From Priestia megaterium (GTDB lineage Bacteria; Bacillota; Bacilli; Bacillales; Bacillaceae_H), in the NCBI RefSeq assembly GCF_023824195.1, contig NZ_CP085442.1, positions 1,092,001 to 1,156,000 on the forward strand: 64,000 bases of DNA, written 5' to 3'. Made by a program: the position numbers and the translations under genes. Below the pieces are notes generated by a model. The model made no database searches and had not been told where the DNA came from. It worked only from the letters and a program-made list of their open reading frames with translations. This document shows, piece after piece, positions 27,429 through 36,875 of this stretch (position 1 is its first letter; each line of letters opens with the position of its first letter).

Positions 27429-28436
27429 TTGAAACAACCATTATTTTTAAAGCCCTTATTTCAAGAAAGGATTTGGGGTGGAACGAAATTAAATGAGCTT
27501 TATGGCTATGAAATTCCTTCAAACCAAACAGGTGAATGCTGGGCTATTTCAGCTCATCCAAATGGTGAAAACATTGTTAAGAACGGAGAATTACAGGGGA
27601 AAACATTAGGGCGGTTATGGGAAGAAAACCCAGAAATTTTTGGCCGTTTTGAAAGTGACCGGTTTCCACTATTAATTAAAATTTTAGATGCAAATGATGA
27701 TTTATCAGTACAAGTTCATCCAGACGATGAATATGCAGATGAGTATGAAAATGGTGAGCTAGGTAAAACAGAATGCTGGTACATTATTGATTGTGATGAA
27801 GATGCAGAGATGATTTTTGGTCATCATGCAAAATCACAGGAAGAACTGGTTAAATTAATTGAAGAAGGAAACTGGAATAAGCTTTTACAAAGAGTAAAGA
27901 TTAAACCAGGAGACTTTTTCTATGTTCCAAGTGGTACTATACATGCTTTATGTAAAGGAACATTAGTATTAGAAACTCAACAAAGTTCTGATACCACATA
28001 TCGCGTATATGATTATGATCGCCCTGGCCAAGATGGGAAATTACGTGAACTTCATCTAAATAAAGCAATTGAAGTGACCACGGTCCCACATGTAGCAGAG
28101 AAAGTAGAATCTGCAACTGCAAAAATAAATGGAGGAACAATTACAACATTTGTAGAGGAAGATTATTTTACTGTTTATAAGTGGGATGTTCAAACTTCCT
28201 TGGAACTAACGCATGGTGTACATTTTATATTAGCAAGTGTTATTAAGGGAAATGGAATGCTTATTACAGAAGAAGGCGAGTTTCCTTTGAAGAAGGGTGA
28301 TCATTTTATCTTGCCGAATGCAATAGATACTTTTGCTATTAAAGGAAATGTAGAACTAATTGCTTCACACCCTAACAACAAAGGAGGACATAACTATGAC
28401 ATGGCAAACACAACTAGAGAAATGGCTAACATTTGA
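27429..28436 (+). CDS. manA: Mannose-6-phosphate isomerase, class I
   Basis: 335 residues, close to the short Firmicutes form. [32 protein letters not shown] (zinc-binding Gln and His), KTECWYIID and [13 protein letters not shown] are family motifs. It interconverts fructose-6-phosphate and mannose-6-phosphate. It starts at TTG 27429 behind AGAGGAG. Its last 41 bases overlap the mutase gene, and the mutase ribosome site AAAGGAGGA lies inside it, so the C-terminal tail (about 15 residues) may be a recent extension. Confidence 0.92.
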   Translation: MKQPLFLKPLFQERIWGGTKLNELYGYEIPSNQTGECWAISAHPNGENIVKNGELQGKTLGRLWEENPEIFGRFESDRFPLLIKILDANDDLSVQVHPDDEYADEYENGELGKTECWYIIDCDEDAEMIFGHHAKSQEELVKLIEEGNWNKLLQRVKIKPGDFFYVPSGTIHALCKGTLVLETQQSSDTTYRVYDYDRPGQDGKLRELHLNKAIEVTTVPHVAEKVESATAKINGGTITTFVEEDYFTVYKWDVQTSLELTHGVHFILASVIKGNGMLITEEGEFPLKKGDHFILPNAIDTFAIKGNVELIASHPNNKGGHNYDMANTTREMANI

Positions 28437-30144
28437 TCATTTAGACAGTGAATTAAAAGAAGAGCTTTTATTAATGCAAGAAAACCAGAAAGAAGTAGAA
28501 GATGCATTCTATAAAAATCTTGAATTTGGAACAGGTGGTATGCGAGGAGAACTAGGACCAGGTACGAATCGTTTAAACTTATATATGATTCGTAAAGCAA
28601 CAGAGGGATTGGCTAATTATATTGAAGAAAATGGTGAAAAAGCGAAAAAACGAGGTGTAGTTGTTGCTTATGATTCACGCCATAAATCCCCTGAATTTGC
28701 CCTAGAGGTTGCAAAAGTACTAGGACAACATGATATTAAGACATATATATTTGAAGAATTGCGACCTACACCTGAGTTATCATTTGCAGTTCGTCATTTA
28801 GGTGCATTTGCTGGTATTGTTATTACAGCAAGTCACAATCCACCGGAATATAACGGGTATAAAGTCTATGGAGAAGATGGAGGGCAAATTCCTCCAGAAG
28901 TTGCAGATACAATTATTAGTTATGTTAATGCAGTAAAAAACGAATTAACAATTCCAGTAATGGAAGAAAGTCAACTGCTCGAAAAGGAATTGTTAACATA
29001 TATTGGTGAACAGATAGATTCTGCTTATATTGAACAGTTAAAAACGATTCAACTTAACCGAGAAATGGTTGAAAAGTTAGGAAAGGACTTAAAGATTGTG
29101 TTTACGCCATTACATGGCACAGCTAACAAACTAGTTCGTGCAGGATTAGAAGCTTTCGGCTTTAGCAATGTAACAGTTGTTAAAGAGCAAGAACTACCTG
29201 ATCCAGATTTTTCAACAGTTAAATCACCTAATCCTGAAGAACATGCAGCATTTGAACTGGCGATTAAATATGGTAAAGAAATTGAAGCTGATATTTTAAT
29301 GGGAACAGATCCAGATGCAGACCGTTTAGGTATTGCTGTGAAAGATAACAATGACAATTATATTGTACTAACAGGAAATCAAATGGGTGCACTTATGCTT
29401 CACTATTTACTGTCTCAAAAGAAAGAAAAAGGGATGCTACCTGAAAATGGCGTTGTGGTTAAAACTATAGTTACCTCTGAAATTGGACGTGCAATTGCCG
29501 AAAGTTTTGGTCTAAATACAATTGATACGTTAACTGGTTTCAAATTTATTGGTGAAAAAATTAATGAATTTGAACAAACAAAAGAATATACATTTGAATT
29601 TGGTTATGAAGAAAGTTATGGGTATTTAATAGGCGAATTTGTACGTGACAAAGATGCAGTTCAGTCAGCAATTTTTGCTGCGGAGGTAGCTGCTTACTAT
29701 AAAATGCAAGGTAAGTCTTTATACGAAGGCTTGCTAGAAATCTTTGAACAGTATGGCTTTTATAAAGAATCACTTCAATCAATAACTTTAAAAGGAAAAG
29801 ATGGAGCAGAACAAATAGGCAATATCTTGACGTCATTCCGAACAAACCCGCCACAAGAAGTGGCTAGTGTTAAAGTAGTAGCAATTGAGGATTATCAAAT
29901 TAGCCAAAAGACAATTTTAGAGACTAATATTACTGAAACAATTCATTTACCAAAATCAAACGTATTAAAGTTCTATCTAGAAAATGGTTCTTGGTTTACA
30001 ATTCGTCCATCAGGAACAGAGCCTAAAGCTAAATTTTATTTTGCAGTTAAGGGGAATTCTACACAGGATAGTGATAAAGCAATTAATCTATTAGAGTCTT
30101 ATGTCATGGGAATGGTCGATGATATAGTGGGTTTAAAGAACTAA
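28396..30144 (+). CDS. pgcA: Phosphoglucomutase/phosphomannomutase (PgcA-like)
   Basis: 582 residues, matching PgcA length. It has the phosphoserine loop [13 protein letters not shown] (Ser about 146), metal loop [10 protein letters not shown] (about 303-312), sugar loop GYEESYGY and phosphate loop RPSGTEPK. It interconverts hexose-6- and hexose-1-phosphates, supplying glucose-1-phosphate for GalU and possibly mannose-1-phosphate for ManC. I chose ATG 28396 because AAAGGAGGA lies 8 nt upstream; an in-frame TTG at 28360 lies deeper inside manA with no such site. Confidence 0.93.
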   Translation: MTWQTQLEKWLTFDHLDSELKEELLLMQENQKEVEDAFYKNLEFGTGGMRGELGPGTNRLNLYMIRKATEGLANYIEENGEKAKKRGVVVAYDSRHKSPEFALEVAKVLGQHDIKTYIFEELRPTPELSFAVRHLGAFAGIVITASHNPPEYNGYKVYGEDGGQIPPEVADTIISYVNAVKNELTIPVMEESQLLEKELLTYIGEQIDSAYIEQLKTIQLNREMVEKLGKDLKIVFTPLHGTANKLVRAGLEAFGFSNVTVVKEQELPDPDFSTVKSPNPEEHAAFELAIKYGKEIEADILMGTDPDADRLGIAVKDNNDNYIVLTGNQMGALMLHYLLSQKKEKGMLPENGVVVKTIVTSEIGRAIAESFGLNTIDTLTGFKFIGEKINEFEQTKEYTFEFGYEESYGYLIGEFVRDKDAVQSAIFAAEVAAYYKMQGKSLYEGLLEIFEQYGFYKESLQSITLKGKDGAEQIGNILTSFRTNPPQEVASVKVVAIEDYQISQKTILETNITETIHLPKSNVLKFYLENGSWFTIRPSGTEPKAKFYFAVKGNSTQDSDKAINLLESYVMGMVDDIVGLKN

Positions 30145-30209
30145 AAAAGTACTGTTTTAATTTTGAATAGCTTTTTTAGTGTAAAAAGATTCATTTTAAC
30201 TTTAATATC

Positions 30210-30239
30210 TTGACGTTTTTTTCTATTTTTATCTAAAAT
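30210..30239 (+). promoter_or_regulatory. Probable sigma-A promoter of the second modulator/kinase pair
   Basis: TTGACG and TAAAAT separated by 18 bp, about 80 bp before the ATG at 30321. A second TATAAT lies at 30276 but lacks a matching -35. Confidence 0.5.
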
Positions 30240-30320
30240 TTATAAAAAATCATAGATGTTGTATAAAAACTCTATTATAATAGAAGCTATGTGAATTTAT
30301 CTTTTTTATTGGAGGTCATC

Positions 30321-31076
30321 ATGGAAGAAACACTTACTTTAAAGGAGTTGTTTCAGGCTTTAAAAAAGCGTCTTTGGCTTATTGCATTAATTACGGTTAT
30401 TACTGCAACAGTTAGTGCCGTACTTACTTTTTTCGTTTTAACGCCAATGTACGATGTGAAAACACAATTACTTGTAAATCAAACCAAGTCTGAGCAACAA
30501 ATCTATAATACTACTGAACTGCAGGCAAACGTCCAATTAATTAATACTTATAATGTAATCATCAAAAGCCCGACTGTTTTGGATAAAGTACGTAAAAACT
30601 TAAATCTAGAAAGAAATGCAGATGAGCTCAATAAACAAATTTCAGTGACAAGTGCTGAAGAATCTCAGATTGTTGAAATAGTAGTAGAGGACAAGTCACC
30701 AGAAATGGCTGCCAAAATTGCTAATGAAACAGCCAAAGTTTTTAAAGCAGAAGTCTCTAAGGTCATGAACGTAGATAATGTAAATATATTATCTAAAGCT
30801 GTAGTAAAAGAAAATATTAATCCGGTGAAACCAATACCAGCTTTAAATATTTTAATTGGTATTGTAATTGGTTTAATTATAAGCATTGCGACTGCATTTG
30901 TATTAGAATTCTCTGATAAATCAATTAAAACAGAAGTAGATATTGAGAAGTATTTAGACCTCCCAGTTATGGGTGTTATAGCAAATATTGAGGACATTCC
31001 GGTCTCTTCCTCTAGATCATCTCGAGTTTCTAATCAAGCTAGTAGTAGAGTAAGGGGGGAATCAATTGGCTCGTAA
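30321..31076 (+). CDS. Chain-length/tyrosine-kinase modulator (YveK/CapA), second copy
   Basis: 251 residues with two membrane helices and the extracytoplasmic TTELQANVQLINTYNVIIKSPTV block; PVKPIPALNILIGIVIGL precedes the second helix. It resembles the protein at 10598 along its length, down to the shared RVRGES-type ending that overlaps the kinase start. The ATG at 30321 follows TTGGAGG; an upstream GTG at 30291 would begin before that site. It probably partners the adjacent kinase for the second polymer. Confidence 0.9.
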   Translation: MEETLTLKELFQALKKRLWLIALITVITATVSAVLTFFVLTPMYDVKTQLLVNQTKSEQQIYNTTELQANVQLINTYNVIIKSPTVLDKVRKNLNLERNADELNKQISVTSAEESQIVEIVVEDKSPEMAAKIANETAKVFKAEVSKVMNVDNVNILSKAVVKENINPVKPIPALNILIGIVIGLIISIATAFVLEFSDKSIKTEVDIEKYLDLPVMGVIANIEDIPVSSSRSSRVSNQASSRVRGESIGS

Positions 31077-31773
31077 AAAGAATCAAGTCAACGATAAAAC
31101 ATTAACAGTAAAGCGCCGATTAGTTGCTCATACTAATCCTAAGTTACCAGTAGCTGAACAATATCGTACAATACGTTCCAACATTCAGTTTTCTAGTCTA
31201 GACGAAGACATTCGCTCTTTGGTAATGACGTCTGCTGGTCCAGGAGAAGGGAAATCAACAACCGCTACTAACTTAGCTATTGTATATGCACAGCAAGGTA
31301 AGAGAGTCTTGTTGGTTGATGCCGACCTGCGTAAGCCTACAGCGCACTTCTCATTTAGATTAGAGAATCACATTGGGTTTACAAATGTCTTAACTAAAAA
31401 AACGAAATTATTAGATGCTGTTCACCAAACTGATATTCCTAACCTATTAGTTTTAACAAGTGGTCCAATTCCTCCAAATCCTTCGGAGCTTTTGGGCTCT
31501 AAAAATATGGATGAATTGTTGCAAACAATGTATGACAACTTTGATTTTATCGTATTTGATACGCCACCTACTTTGGCTGTAACGGATGCTCAAGTTTTGT
31601 CTAACAAGGCTGAAGCTACAATTTTAGTCGTCAGCAGCGGTGCAACAGATAGAAATGCTGCTCAAAAAGCTAAAGAATTATTAACTAATGCGAAGGCTAA
31701 GTTATTAGGTGTTATTTTGAATAACCGCAAAATTGAGTCAGGAGATTATTACTACTATTACGGCAGTAATTGA
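31066..31773 (+). CDS. BY-type tyrosine-protein kinase (CpsD/CapB/YwqD), second copy
   Basis: 235 residues with canonical Walker A (AGPGEGKSTTATNLA), A' ([11 protein letters not shown]) and B (FIVFDTPP), [16 protein letters not shown], and a C-terminal run GDYYYYYG for autophosphorylation. Start is a TTG after AGGGGGGA, overlapping the modulator gene. Unlike the copy at 11331 the Walker A is standard. The neighbouring phosphatase paralogues (34092-36775) look catalytically dead, so reversal probably depends on the enzyme at 17045. Confidence 0.93.
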   Translation: MARKKNQVNDKTLTVKRRLVAHTNPKLPVAEQYRTIRSNIQFSSLDEDIRSLVMTSAGPGEGKSTTATNLAIVYAQQGKRVLLVDADLRKPTAHFSFRLENHIGFTNVLTKKTKLLDAVHQTDIPNLLVLTSGPIPPNPSELLGSKNMDELLQTMYDNFDFIVFDTPPTLAVTDAQVLSNKAEATILVVSSGATDRNAAQKAKELLTNAKAKLLGVILNNRKIESGDYYYYYGSN

Positions 31774-31779
31774 ATTTAC

Positions 31780-31828
31780 AAATAGCGTGGACCTTTACCG
31801 GACTTGGTAAAGGTCCACGCTATTTTAA
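31780..31828 (+). terminator. Terminator after the second kinase gene
   Basis: Perfect stem of about 20 bp (arms 31780-31799 and 31806-31825) with loop GGACTT and a TTTT-containing tail. Confidence 0.85.
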
Positions 31829-31922
31829 GTTCGTTTAAACTGATAATTATCAGTTTAGTGTTATAAAGTAATAAATTATAATGCAACTATGAATACATGC
31901 TAATAATATGTTCATTTATAAG

Positions 31923-31975
31923 AAAAGCTTCTTATACCACACTAATAATTTAGATATGGTATAAGAAGCTTTTTT
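31923..31975. terminator. Bidirectional terminator between convergent genes
   Basis: A 17-bp perfect stem (AAAAGCTTCTTATACCA and complement) with A- and T-runs on both sides, between the kinase gene and the minus-strand LCP gene. Confidence 0.85.
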
Positions 31976-31983
31976 AAATTAAT

Positions 31984-32940
31984 TTATCTTAAATTTAAAT
32001 TCTCTTTTAAAGTTTGTGAAATCTTAGTACGCTCTGCATCCAGTACTTCATAGTAGTAAATACCATTGATTTTTTTACCTGTACCGTTAATTTGGATATG
32101 CTCCACATTATTACGGGCTTCTTTATAGTTTGATTGAATTTCTTTCATATCATTAAACGTAAGGTTGGTTTTAACGTTATCCCCAATAGCATCTAGAATT
32201 GTACCATAATTCGTCAGAGATTTGATACTTGCTCCTTCGTCAATAACGGCTTGAATGATTTGTTGCTGACGAGATTGGCGACCAAAGTCACCACGTGGAT
32301 CGTCATAGCGCATGCGAGAGTACTTCAGGGCGTTTTCTCCGTTTAATTCAAGCGTTCCTTTTTCGAAGTGATGGCCTTCATATGTGAAATCTAGCGTATT
32401 ATTTACCGTGACGCCTCCAACTGCATCCACAATGTCTTTAAAGCTTTCCATATTTACTTGTACATAGTAATCAATTGGCACATCTAAAAAATTTTCAACC
32501 GTGTTAATTGACATATCAACGCCGCCATAAGCATACGCGTGATTTATTTTGTCTTGCGTGCCTTTGCCAACAATTTCAGTGCGTGTATCACGAGGGATAC
32601 TCACCATTTTGACCGACTGTTTGTCTGGGTTTACTGTTAACAGCATGAGTGAGTCTGAGCGCCCTCGATCAGCTCCGCGCTGATCAACACCGAGTAATAG
32701 AATTGAAATTGGATCGTGTTTTGCAAGACTTACTTTTTCAGAACGCTTTTCTGATTTTTCTCGGCTTAGTGGATCGTGTGTTCGATTTAGTGTATTTGCT
32801 ACTGAACTGTAAACTGAATAACCATAAATCCCTACGCCAAGAATAAGAAGTAAAATAATAGCTAAAGCAATTTTAAAGCCTTTTTTCTTTTTGGATTTGC
32901 GTTTTCTGCGCTTGCGCTGCAGGTCTTGTTCTGTTTCCAT
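31984..32940 (-). CDS. tagU: LytR-CpsA-Psr family cell-wall polymer ligase (TagU-like)
   Basis: 318 residues: a very basic cytoplasmic N-terminus (KRRKRKSKKKK), one membrane helix, then the LCP domain with ILLLGVDQRG, RGRSDSLMLLTVNP and SIPRDTRTEI, which hold the conserved Asp and Arg residues that bind the polyprenyl pyrophosphate, and GENALKYSRMRYDD. LCP enzymes attach teichoic acids or capsule to peptidoglycan on the outer face. Position beside polysaccharide genes suggests it anchors one of these polymers. An LCP relative lacking these residues is at 60216. Confidence 0.92.
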   Translation of the reverse strand: METEQDLQRKRRKRKSKKKKGFKIALAIILLLILGVGIYGYSVYSSVANTLNRTHDPLSREKSEKRSEKVSLAKHDPISILLLGVDQRGADRGRSDSLMLLTVNPDKQSVKMVSIPRDTRTEIVGKGTQDKINHAYAYGGVDMSINTVENFLDVPIDYYVQVNMESFKDIVDAVGGVTVNNTLDFTYEGHHFEKGTLELNGENALKYSRMRYDDPRGDFGRQSRQQQIIQAVIDEGASIKSLTNYGTILDAIGDNVKTNLTFNDMKEIQSNYKEARNNVEHIQINGTGKKINGIYYYEVLDAERTKISQTLKENLNLR

Positions 32941-33117
32941 TTTTCTCGTCCTTTACAATTTTTTCGGGTATATAGTTCGTGTCTTTCATTATGTGACAAA
33001 GTACACAACCATTCTTATATTCTATCAAAAAATTGTCAGTTTTAATCATTTTTCATAAAAAATAAGTAAAAAATATATTATAATGGAAAGATAAGTGAAA
33101 AATAAGAGAGTTAGTTT

Positions 33118-33897
33118 ATGAAAGTAATGGTAAACATTATAGCAATTATTGTGCTTATCGGGACTATTATCGGAGGTAAGTTGTATTGGAATAAACAAAC
33201 ATCTGCTGGAACGTCAACATTAGTAGAAACTGCAGTTGCATCAAACGAAATGGCAAGTAAAACAAAGAATAGAAGTTGGGAAGAGTACACTAAAAATCTT
33301 CCAAAATCTGTTGTAGCTAAACTTAAAGAAGCAGAAAAATCAGGAAAACCTATGAATTTATTAATTGTGGGTTCACAGGCAACATCAACAGATTCAACAG
33401 GATGGCCTGCTATGCTCAAAGAAACATTAAAAAATACATATGGTTCACTTATTAATGTGAAAGTATTAGAATATAAAGATACTACAACATTAGATTTTGT
33501 TCGAAATAAAGAATATGAAGATATTATAAAAGAGAAACCAGATGTATTATTATGTGAGCCATTTCTGTTAAATGACAATGGTATAGTAGGTATTACAAAT
33601 ACGCTCGATAACTTAAATGTTATTATGTCTCACCTGACAAATTCCAATTCAAATCTTGTGACGATTCTTCAGCCTTCACAGCCGATATATAATGCCAGTA
33701 ATTATCCAAAAGAAGCAGATGCCTTAAAAGATTTTGCCGAAGAGAAGGGCTATGAGTACTTAAACCACTGGAGTGCGTGGCCTGATTACAGGTCAGACAA
33801 AATACTAGATTATTTGATTCAAAAACAGCATGTTCCAGCTAAAAAAGGTAATAAAGCATGGGCTAGCTATTTAAAAGAATATTTTACAGCTTCTTAA
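33118..33897 (+). CDS. SGNH/GDSL-like secreted or membrane-anchored protein
   Basis: 259 residues. An N-terminal membrane segment (MKVMVNIIAIIVLIGTIIGG) is followed by an extracytoplasmic domain that looks like SGNH hydrolases: block I is reduced to LLIVGSQAT (instead of GDS), CEPFLLND resembles block III, and KQHVPAKKGNKAWASYL resembles the end block HPN-x-x-G. Polysaccharide loci often encode SGNH O-acetyl transferases or esterases, so sugar O-acylation is possible, but the weak motifs leave activity in doubt. A clear paralogue lies at 46659. It is transcribed away from tagU. Confidence 0.65.
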   Translation: MKVMVNIIAIIVLIGTIIGGKLYWNKQTSAGTSTLVETAVASNEMASKTKNRSWEEYTKNLPKSVVAKLKEAEKSGKPMNLLIVGSQATSTDSTGWPAMLKETLKNTYGSLINVKVLEYKDTTTLDFVRNKEYEDIIKEKPDVLLCEPFLLNDNGIVGITNTLDNLNVIMSHLTNSNSNLVTILQPSQPIYNASNYPKEADALKDFAEEKGYEYLNHWSAWPDYRSDKILDYLIQKQHVPAKKGNKAWASYLKEYFTAS

Positions 33898-33922
33898 ACC
33901 TGTCGAACGACAGGTTTTTTTA
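33896..33922 (+). terminator. Terminator after the SGNH-like gene
   Basis: AAACCTGT with ACAGGTTT around CGAACG, followed by seven T. Confidence 0.85.
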
Positions 33923-34091
33923 TTGTATATAAGGGAGTAAAAGGTAAAGTGCATAACTAATATATATAGTTTGTAAATAAATTACGTGTAAAAATCATGT
34001 GATAATAATTGGAATTTATTGAAAATCATTGAAGAAAGTATTAAGATAATACATATTAATCCTTAGCATAGTTACTAAAGGAGGAATCGCT

Positions 34092-34853
34092 GTGGTAGAT
34101 TTGTATACTCATATCTTGCCTAACGTAGAAAAAGGTCCGCGTGATGTGAATGCTTTTTTAACAATGGCAAAGTCTTTAGTTGATCAAGGTGTAAAGAATG
34201 TGGTGGCTTCCCCCACTTATAACGGACAAGATTTAGAGAAGCAAAATATTATGCTATACGTTGAGGCGGCAAATAAACACTTGCGGCATGCTTTTATTCC
34301 TCTCACTATTCTTCCTGGATAGAAGATAACGATTCATTATTGTCTTATTCAAGCATTTGAACAGAATGTACATCTTCCGATTAACCACTCTACAAAATAT
34401 ATGTTTTTACAGCTTCCAAATGAAAACACCAACGTTTTAAATGAACAAATTCTCTATGAGCTTCAGTTAAAAGGTATTGTTCCCATTATTAATGAGCCAG
34501 AACGCCATCCAACATTTCTTGAGGATTCTGATCTGCTTTATGAAATCGTAAAAAGAGGTGCTATTGTTCAGCTATCATCAGATAGTATAGTTGGTGAAAA
34601 TGGTCGAAAAGAGAAGAAAGCCGCTTTAACTTTTATTGATAAAGGCTTGGCACATATAATTGCTTCAGGCGTATGTGCGGATACTTATGAGAGCTATACT
34701 TTACCTAAAGCCTACGATATGGTATCCAGACAGTTTGGAACACAGGTACTTTATAAGTTCATGGAGAATGCAGATTATATAGTCGAGGGTAAGGCTATCT
34801 TTAAAGAACAACCAGAGCGGGTAAAGAAAGGGAAATTTCTAGGTATATTTTGA
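34092..34853 (+). pseudogene. CpsB-like phosphatase paralogue, interrupted by a nonsense codon
   Basis: From GTG 34092 (AAAGGAGGA ahead) the frame runs to a TAG at 34320-34322 in ILPG*KIT, where the relatives have ILPGQ; the same frame then continues to 34853 and ends in KFLGIF like the intact phosphatase. A single C-to-T change of CAG would explain it. Even without the stop the metal ligands are gone: DLYTHILPN for DLHCHILPG, SPTYNG for TPHHQNG, NEPERHP for VHPERN and SGVCAD for SDAHN. A protein restarted after the stop is conceivable, but no ribosome site is evident. Confidence 0.85.
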
Positions 34854-34857
34854 TTTA

Positions 34858-34890
34858 CAAAAGCCTATTTGTTATAAACAGGCTTTTTGT
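34858..34890 (+). terminator. Terminator between phosphatase paralogues 1 and 2
   Basis: AAAAGCCT pairing with AGGCTTTTT around TTTGTTATAAAC. Confidence 0.65.
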
Positions 34891-34992
34891 TATGGTCCTA
34901 AAGGTTATTATTTAGGTAAGACAAGTGTGCTAAAATAATGAATATAATGTTAGAATTTCCAGATAATTATCTGAAAATAAGGAGAAGATTTT

Positions 34993-35729
34993 GTGATAGA
35001 TATTTATACCCACATGTTACCGGGAGCGGCAAGCAGCAAGCAACAGTTTTTAGATGCCGCTAAATATTTAGTTAGTCAAGGTGTAAAGGAGTATCGACAA
35101 CTTTAGATAAGGAAACGAATACTTCTCTTTCTCTCTATGTAAAAGAAGCAAACCAAACATTAAAAGATAACAATATCCCTCTTACGATTGTTGAAGGAAC
35201 GGAAGTGGTGGCGAACCGTACGTTTGCAGAATCTTATCAACGCCGTGATGCTATGCTTGCTTCAAATGAAAAATATATCGTGTTAACCATTCCTAAACAG
35301 GAAGAGGCGGATTATCTTAAACAGCTGGTATATGAAATTTAGCTAAATAAAATTGTCCCGATTATTAGTGAACCTGAATGTCACCCATACTTTTTAGAAC
35401 ATAAAAATGCATTGTATAAATTTGTTAAAAAAGGAGCTATTGTACAATTATCTTCAGATAGTATTATTGGTAAAAACGGCAAGCCTGCAAAAAAAGCTGC
35501 GATGCAGTTTATTGAACGTAACCTTGCTCATGTGATTGCTTCTGGTGCAAGCTTGGATAACTACAAGCAGCATTCATTGCGTCAGGCTTATGATGTAATC
35601 ACAAAAGAAAAAGGAGCTGAGACGGCTCAGCTGCTGATGCAAAATGCTGAAGCTACATTTAATGGTCAAGGTATTCAAATTTTACCGCCTGAACGCATCA
35701 AAAAAACAAAATTCCTAGGGATCTTTTAA
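34993..35729 (+). pseudogene. CpsB-like phosphatase paralogue 2, frameshifted and with a nonsense codon
   Basis: The GTG at 34993 (AAGGAG ahead) starts IDIYTHMLPG, but the frame shifts by one base near 35089 (GVK then VSTTLDKE) and the restored frame meets TAG at 35341-35343 in YEI*LNK, where relatives read YELQLKG. The remainder to 35729 is protein-like and ends KFLGIF. Metal motifs are lost (IYTH, no HH, SEPECHP, SGASLDN). It is clearly non-functional as a phosphatase. Confidence 0.88.
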
Positions 35730-35741
35730 TATTTCCCTTTG

Positions 35742-35776
35742 TACCCTGATTAACATTCGTTTAATCGGGGTATTTG
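35742..35776 (+). terminator. Terminator between phosphatase paralogues 2 and 3
   Basis: ACCCTGATTAA pairing with TTAATCGGGGT (one G-U), followed by ATTTG. Confidence 0.65.
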
Positions 35777-36007
35777 CATACAAAGACCTATTTCAGTCCC
35801 TTCTTTTCTCATTATTATTTGGAGTTATTTTACAGATTATGTTTGCGTTTTCACATAGAATAATAGTAAAATATTGTTAGTTAAGTGGAGAACAGGAAAG
35901 GACGCGGTTTTCCGGGGTTCGTGGTGGTAAATGTCGAGAAGAATACATAGTTTCATATGAGAAATCGTCGTAGAATAGAGCTATACAAAACGCAGGAGGG
36001 GAATAAA

Positions 36008-36775
36008 GTGATTGATATTCATACGTACATATTGCCTAATATCGATAGCGGACCTGAGGAAGTAGACGGCTTTTTGAAGATGGCACGCTCCTTAGCGGAT
36101 CAAGGTGTTCAGTCTGTTGTGGCGACGCCGCTTTATGATAGTGATCAAGAGTTTATGAAACACCATTTATTTCTCTATGTGAATGCAGCTAATGAATGGC
36201 TCACAAATTCATATATTCCTCTTCAAGTATTACCAGGTCAGCTTGTCCCTTTATCGCCTCAACTTCTGCGAAACTATGAGCGAAATCAGCTTCTTACGCT
36301 TAATCACACCGATAAATATTTGTTTCTTTCACTGCCTGAATATGATGTCTCACCTTATTTTGAAAATATACTGTATGATCTTCTAACAAAAGGCGTTGTG
36401 CCAATTCTTCGTTCACCAGAATGTCATCCGATTTTTCGAGATCATCCTGAGCGTTTGTATGAGCTTGTTAAAAAAGGCGTACTCGTTCAGCTAAGTGCCG
36501 CTAGTATTCTCGGTTTAAACGGAAAGAAAGAAAAAAAAGCGGCGTTTACGTTTATTAAATACCGCTTGGCCCACGTGATTGCCTCTGGCGTTCATGCTCG
36601 CAATTACCACGACTATTCACTTTCAAAAGCGTATGATTACATTTCCGATATATACGGTGCTTCAGAACTTTACTTTTTTATTGAAAATGCGGAAGCAATT
36701 ATCGATGGTCGTCCGGTTCATCAATTAGAGCCTGAGCCGATGAAAAAATTTAGTTTATTTAAATTATTCAGCTGA
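36008..36775 (+). CDS. CpsB-like PHP paralogue 3, intact frame but metal ligands lost
   Basis: 255 residues from GTG 36008 behind AGGAGGGG. It aligns end to end with the phosphatase at 17045 but has DIHTYILPN (second His to Tyr), ATPLYDS (HH lost), PGQLVPL (Glu lost), RSPECHP (His lost) and SGVHARN (Asp lost). Without these it should not bind the metal cluster. The intact frame and strong ribosome site suggest it is still made; it could act as a non-catalytic partner of the kinase, or simply be the youngest of three decaying copies. An upstream ATG at 35957 is in frame but lacks a site. Confidence 0.75.
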   Translation: MIDIHTYILPNIDSGPEEVDGFLKMARSLADQGVQSVVATPLYDSDQEFMKHHLFLYVNAANEWLTNSYIPLQVLPGQLVPLSPQLLRNYERNQLLTLNHTDKYLFLSLPEYDVSPYFENILYDLLTKGVVPILRSPECHPIFRDHPERLYELVKKGVLVQLSAASILGLNGKKEKKAAFTFIKYRLAHVIASGVHARNYHDYSLSKAYDYISDIYGASELYFFIENAEAIIDGRPVHQLEPEPMKKFSLFKLFS

Positions 36776-36820
36776 AAACAAGGGACTTTTCCATAAAAAC
36801 GGGAAAGTCCCTTGTTTTGT
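36776..36820 (+). terminator. Terminator ending the polysaccharide region
   Basis: AACAAGGGACTTTCC-type 16-bp stem with loop ATAAAAAC, followed by TTTTGTC. Confidence 0.85.
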
Positions 36821-36875
36821 CTTTCTCTCATTGTGGTATGGAATAGAAACAAAGTTAAAGAAAGGAAGGCTGAAT

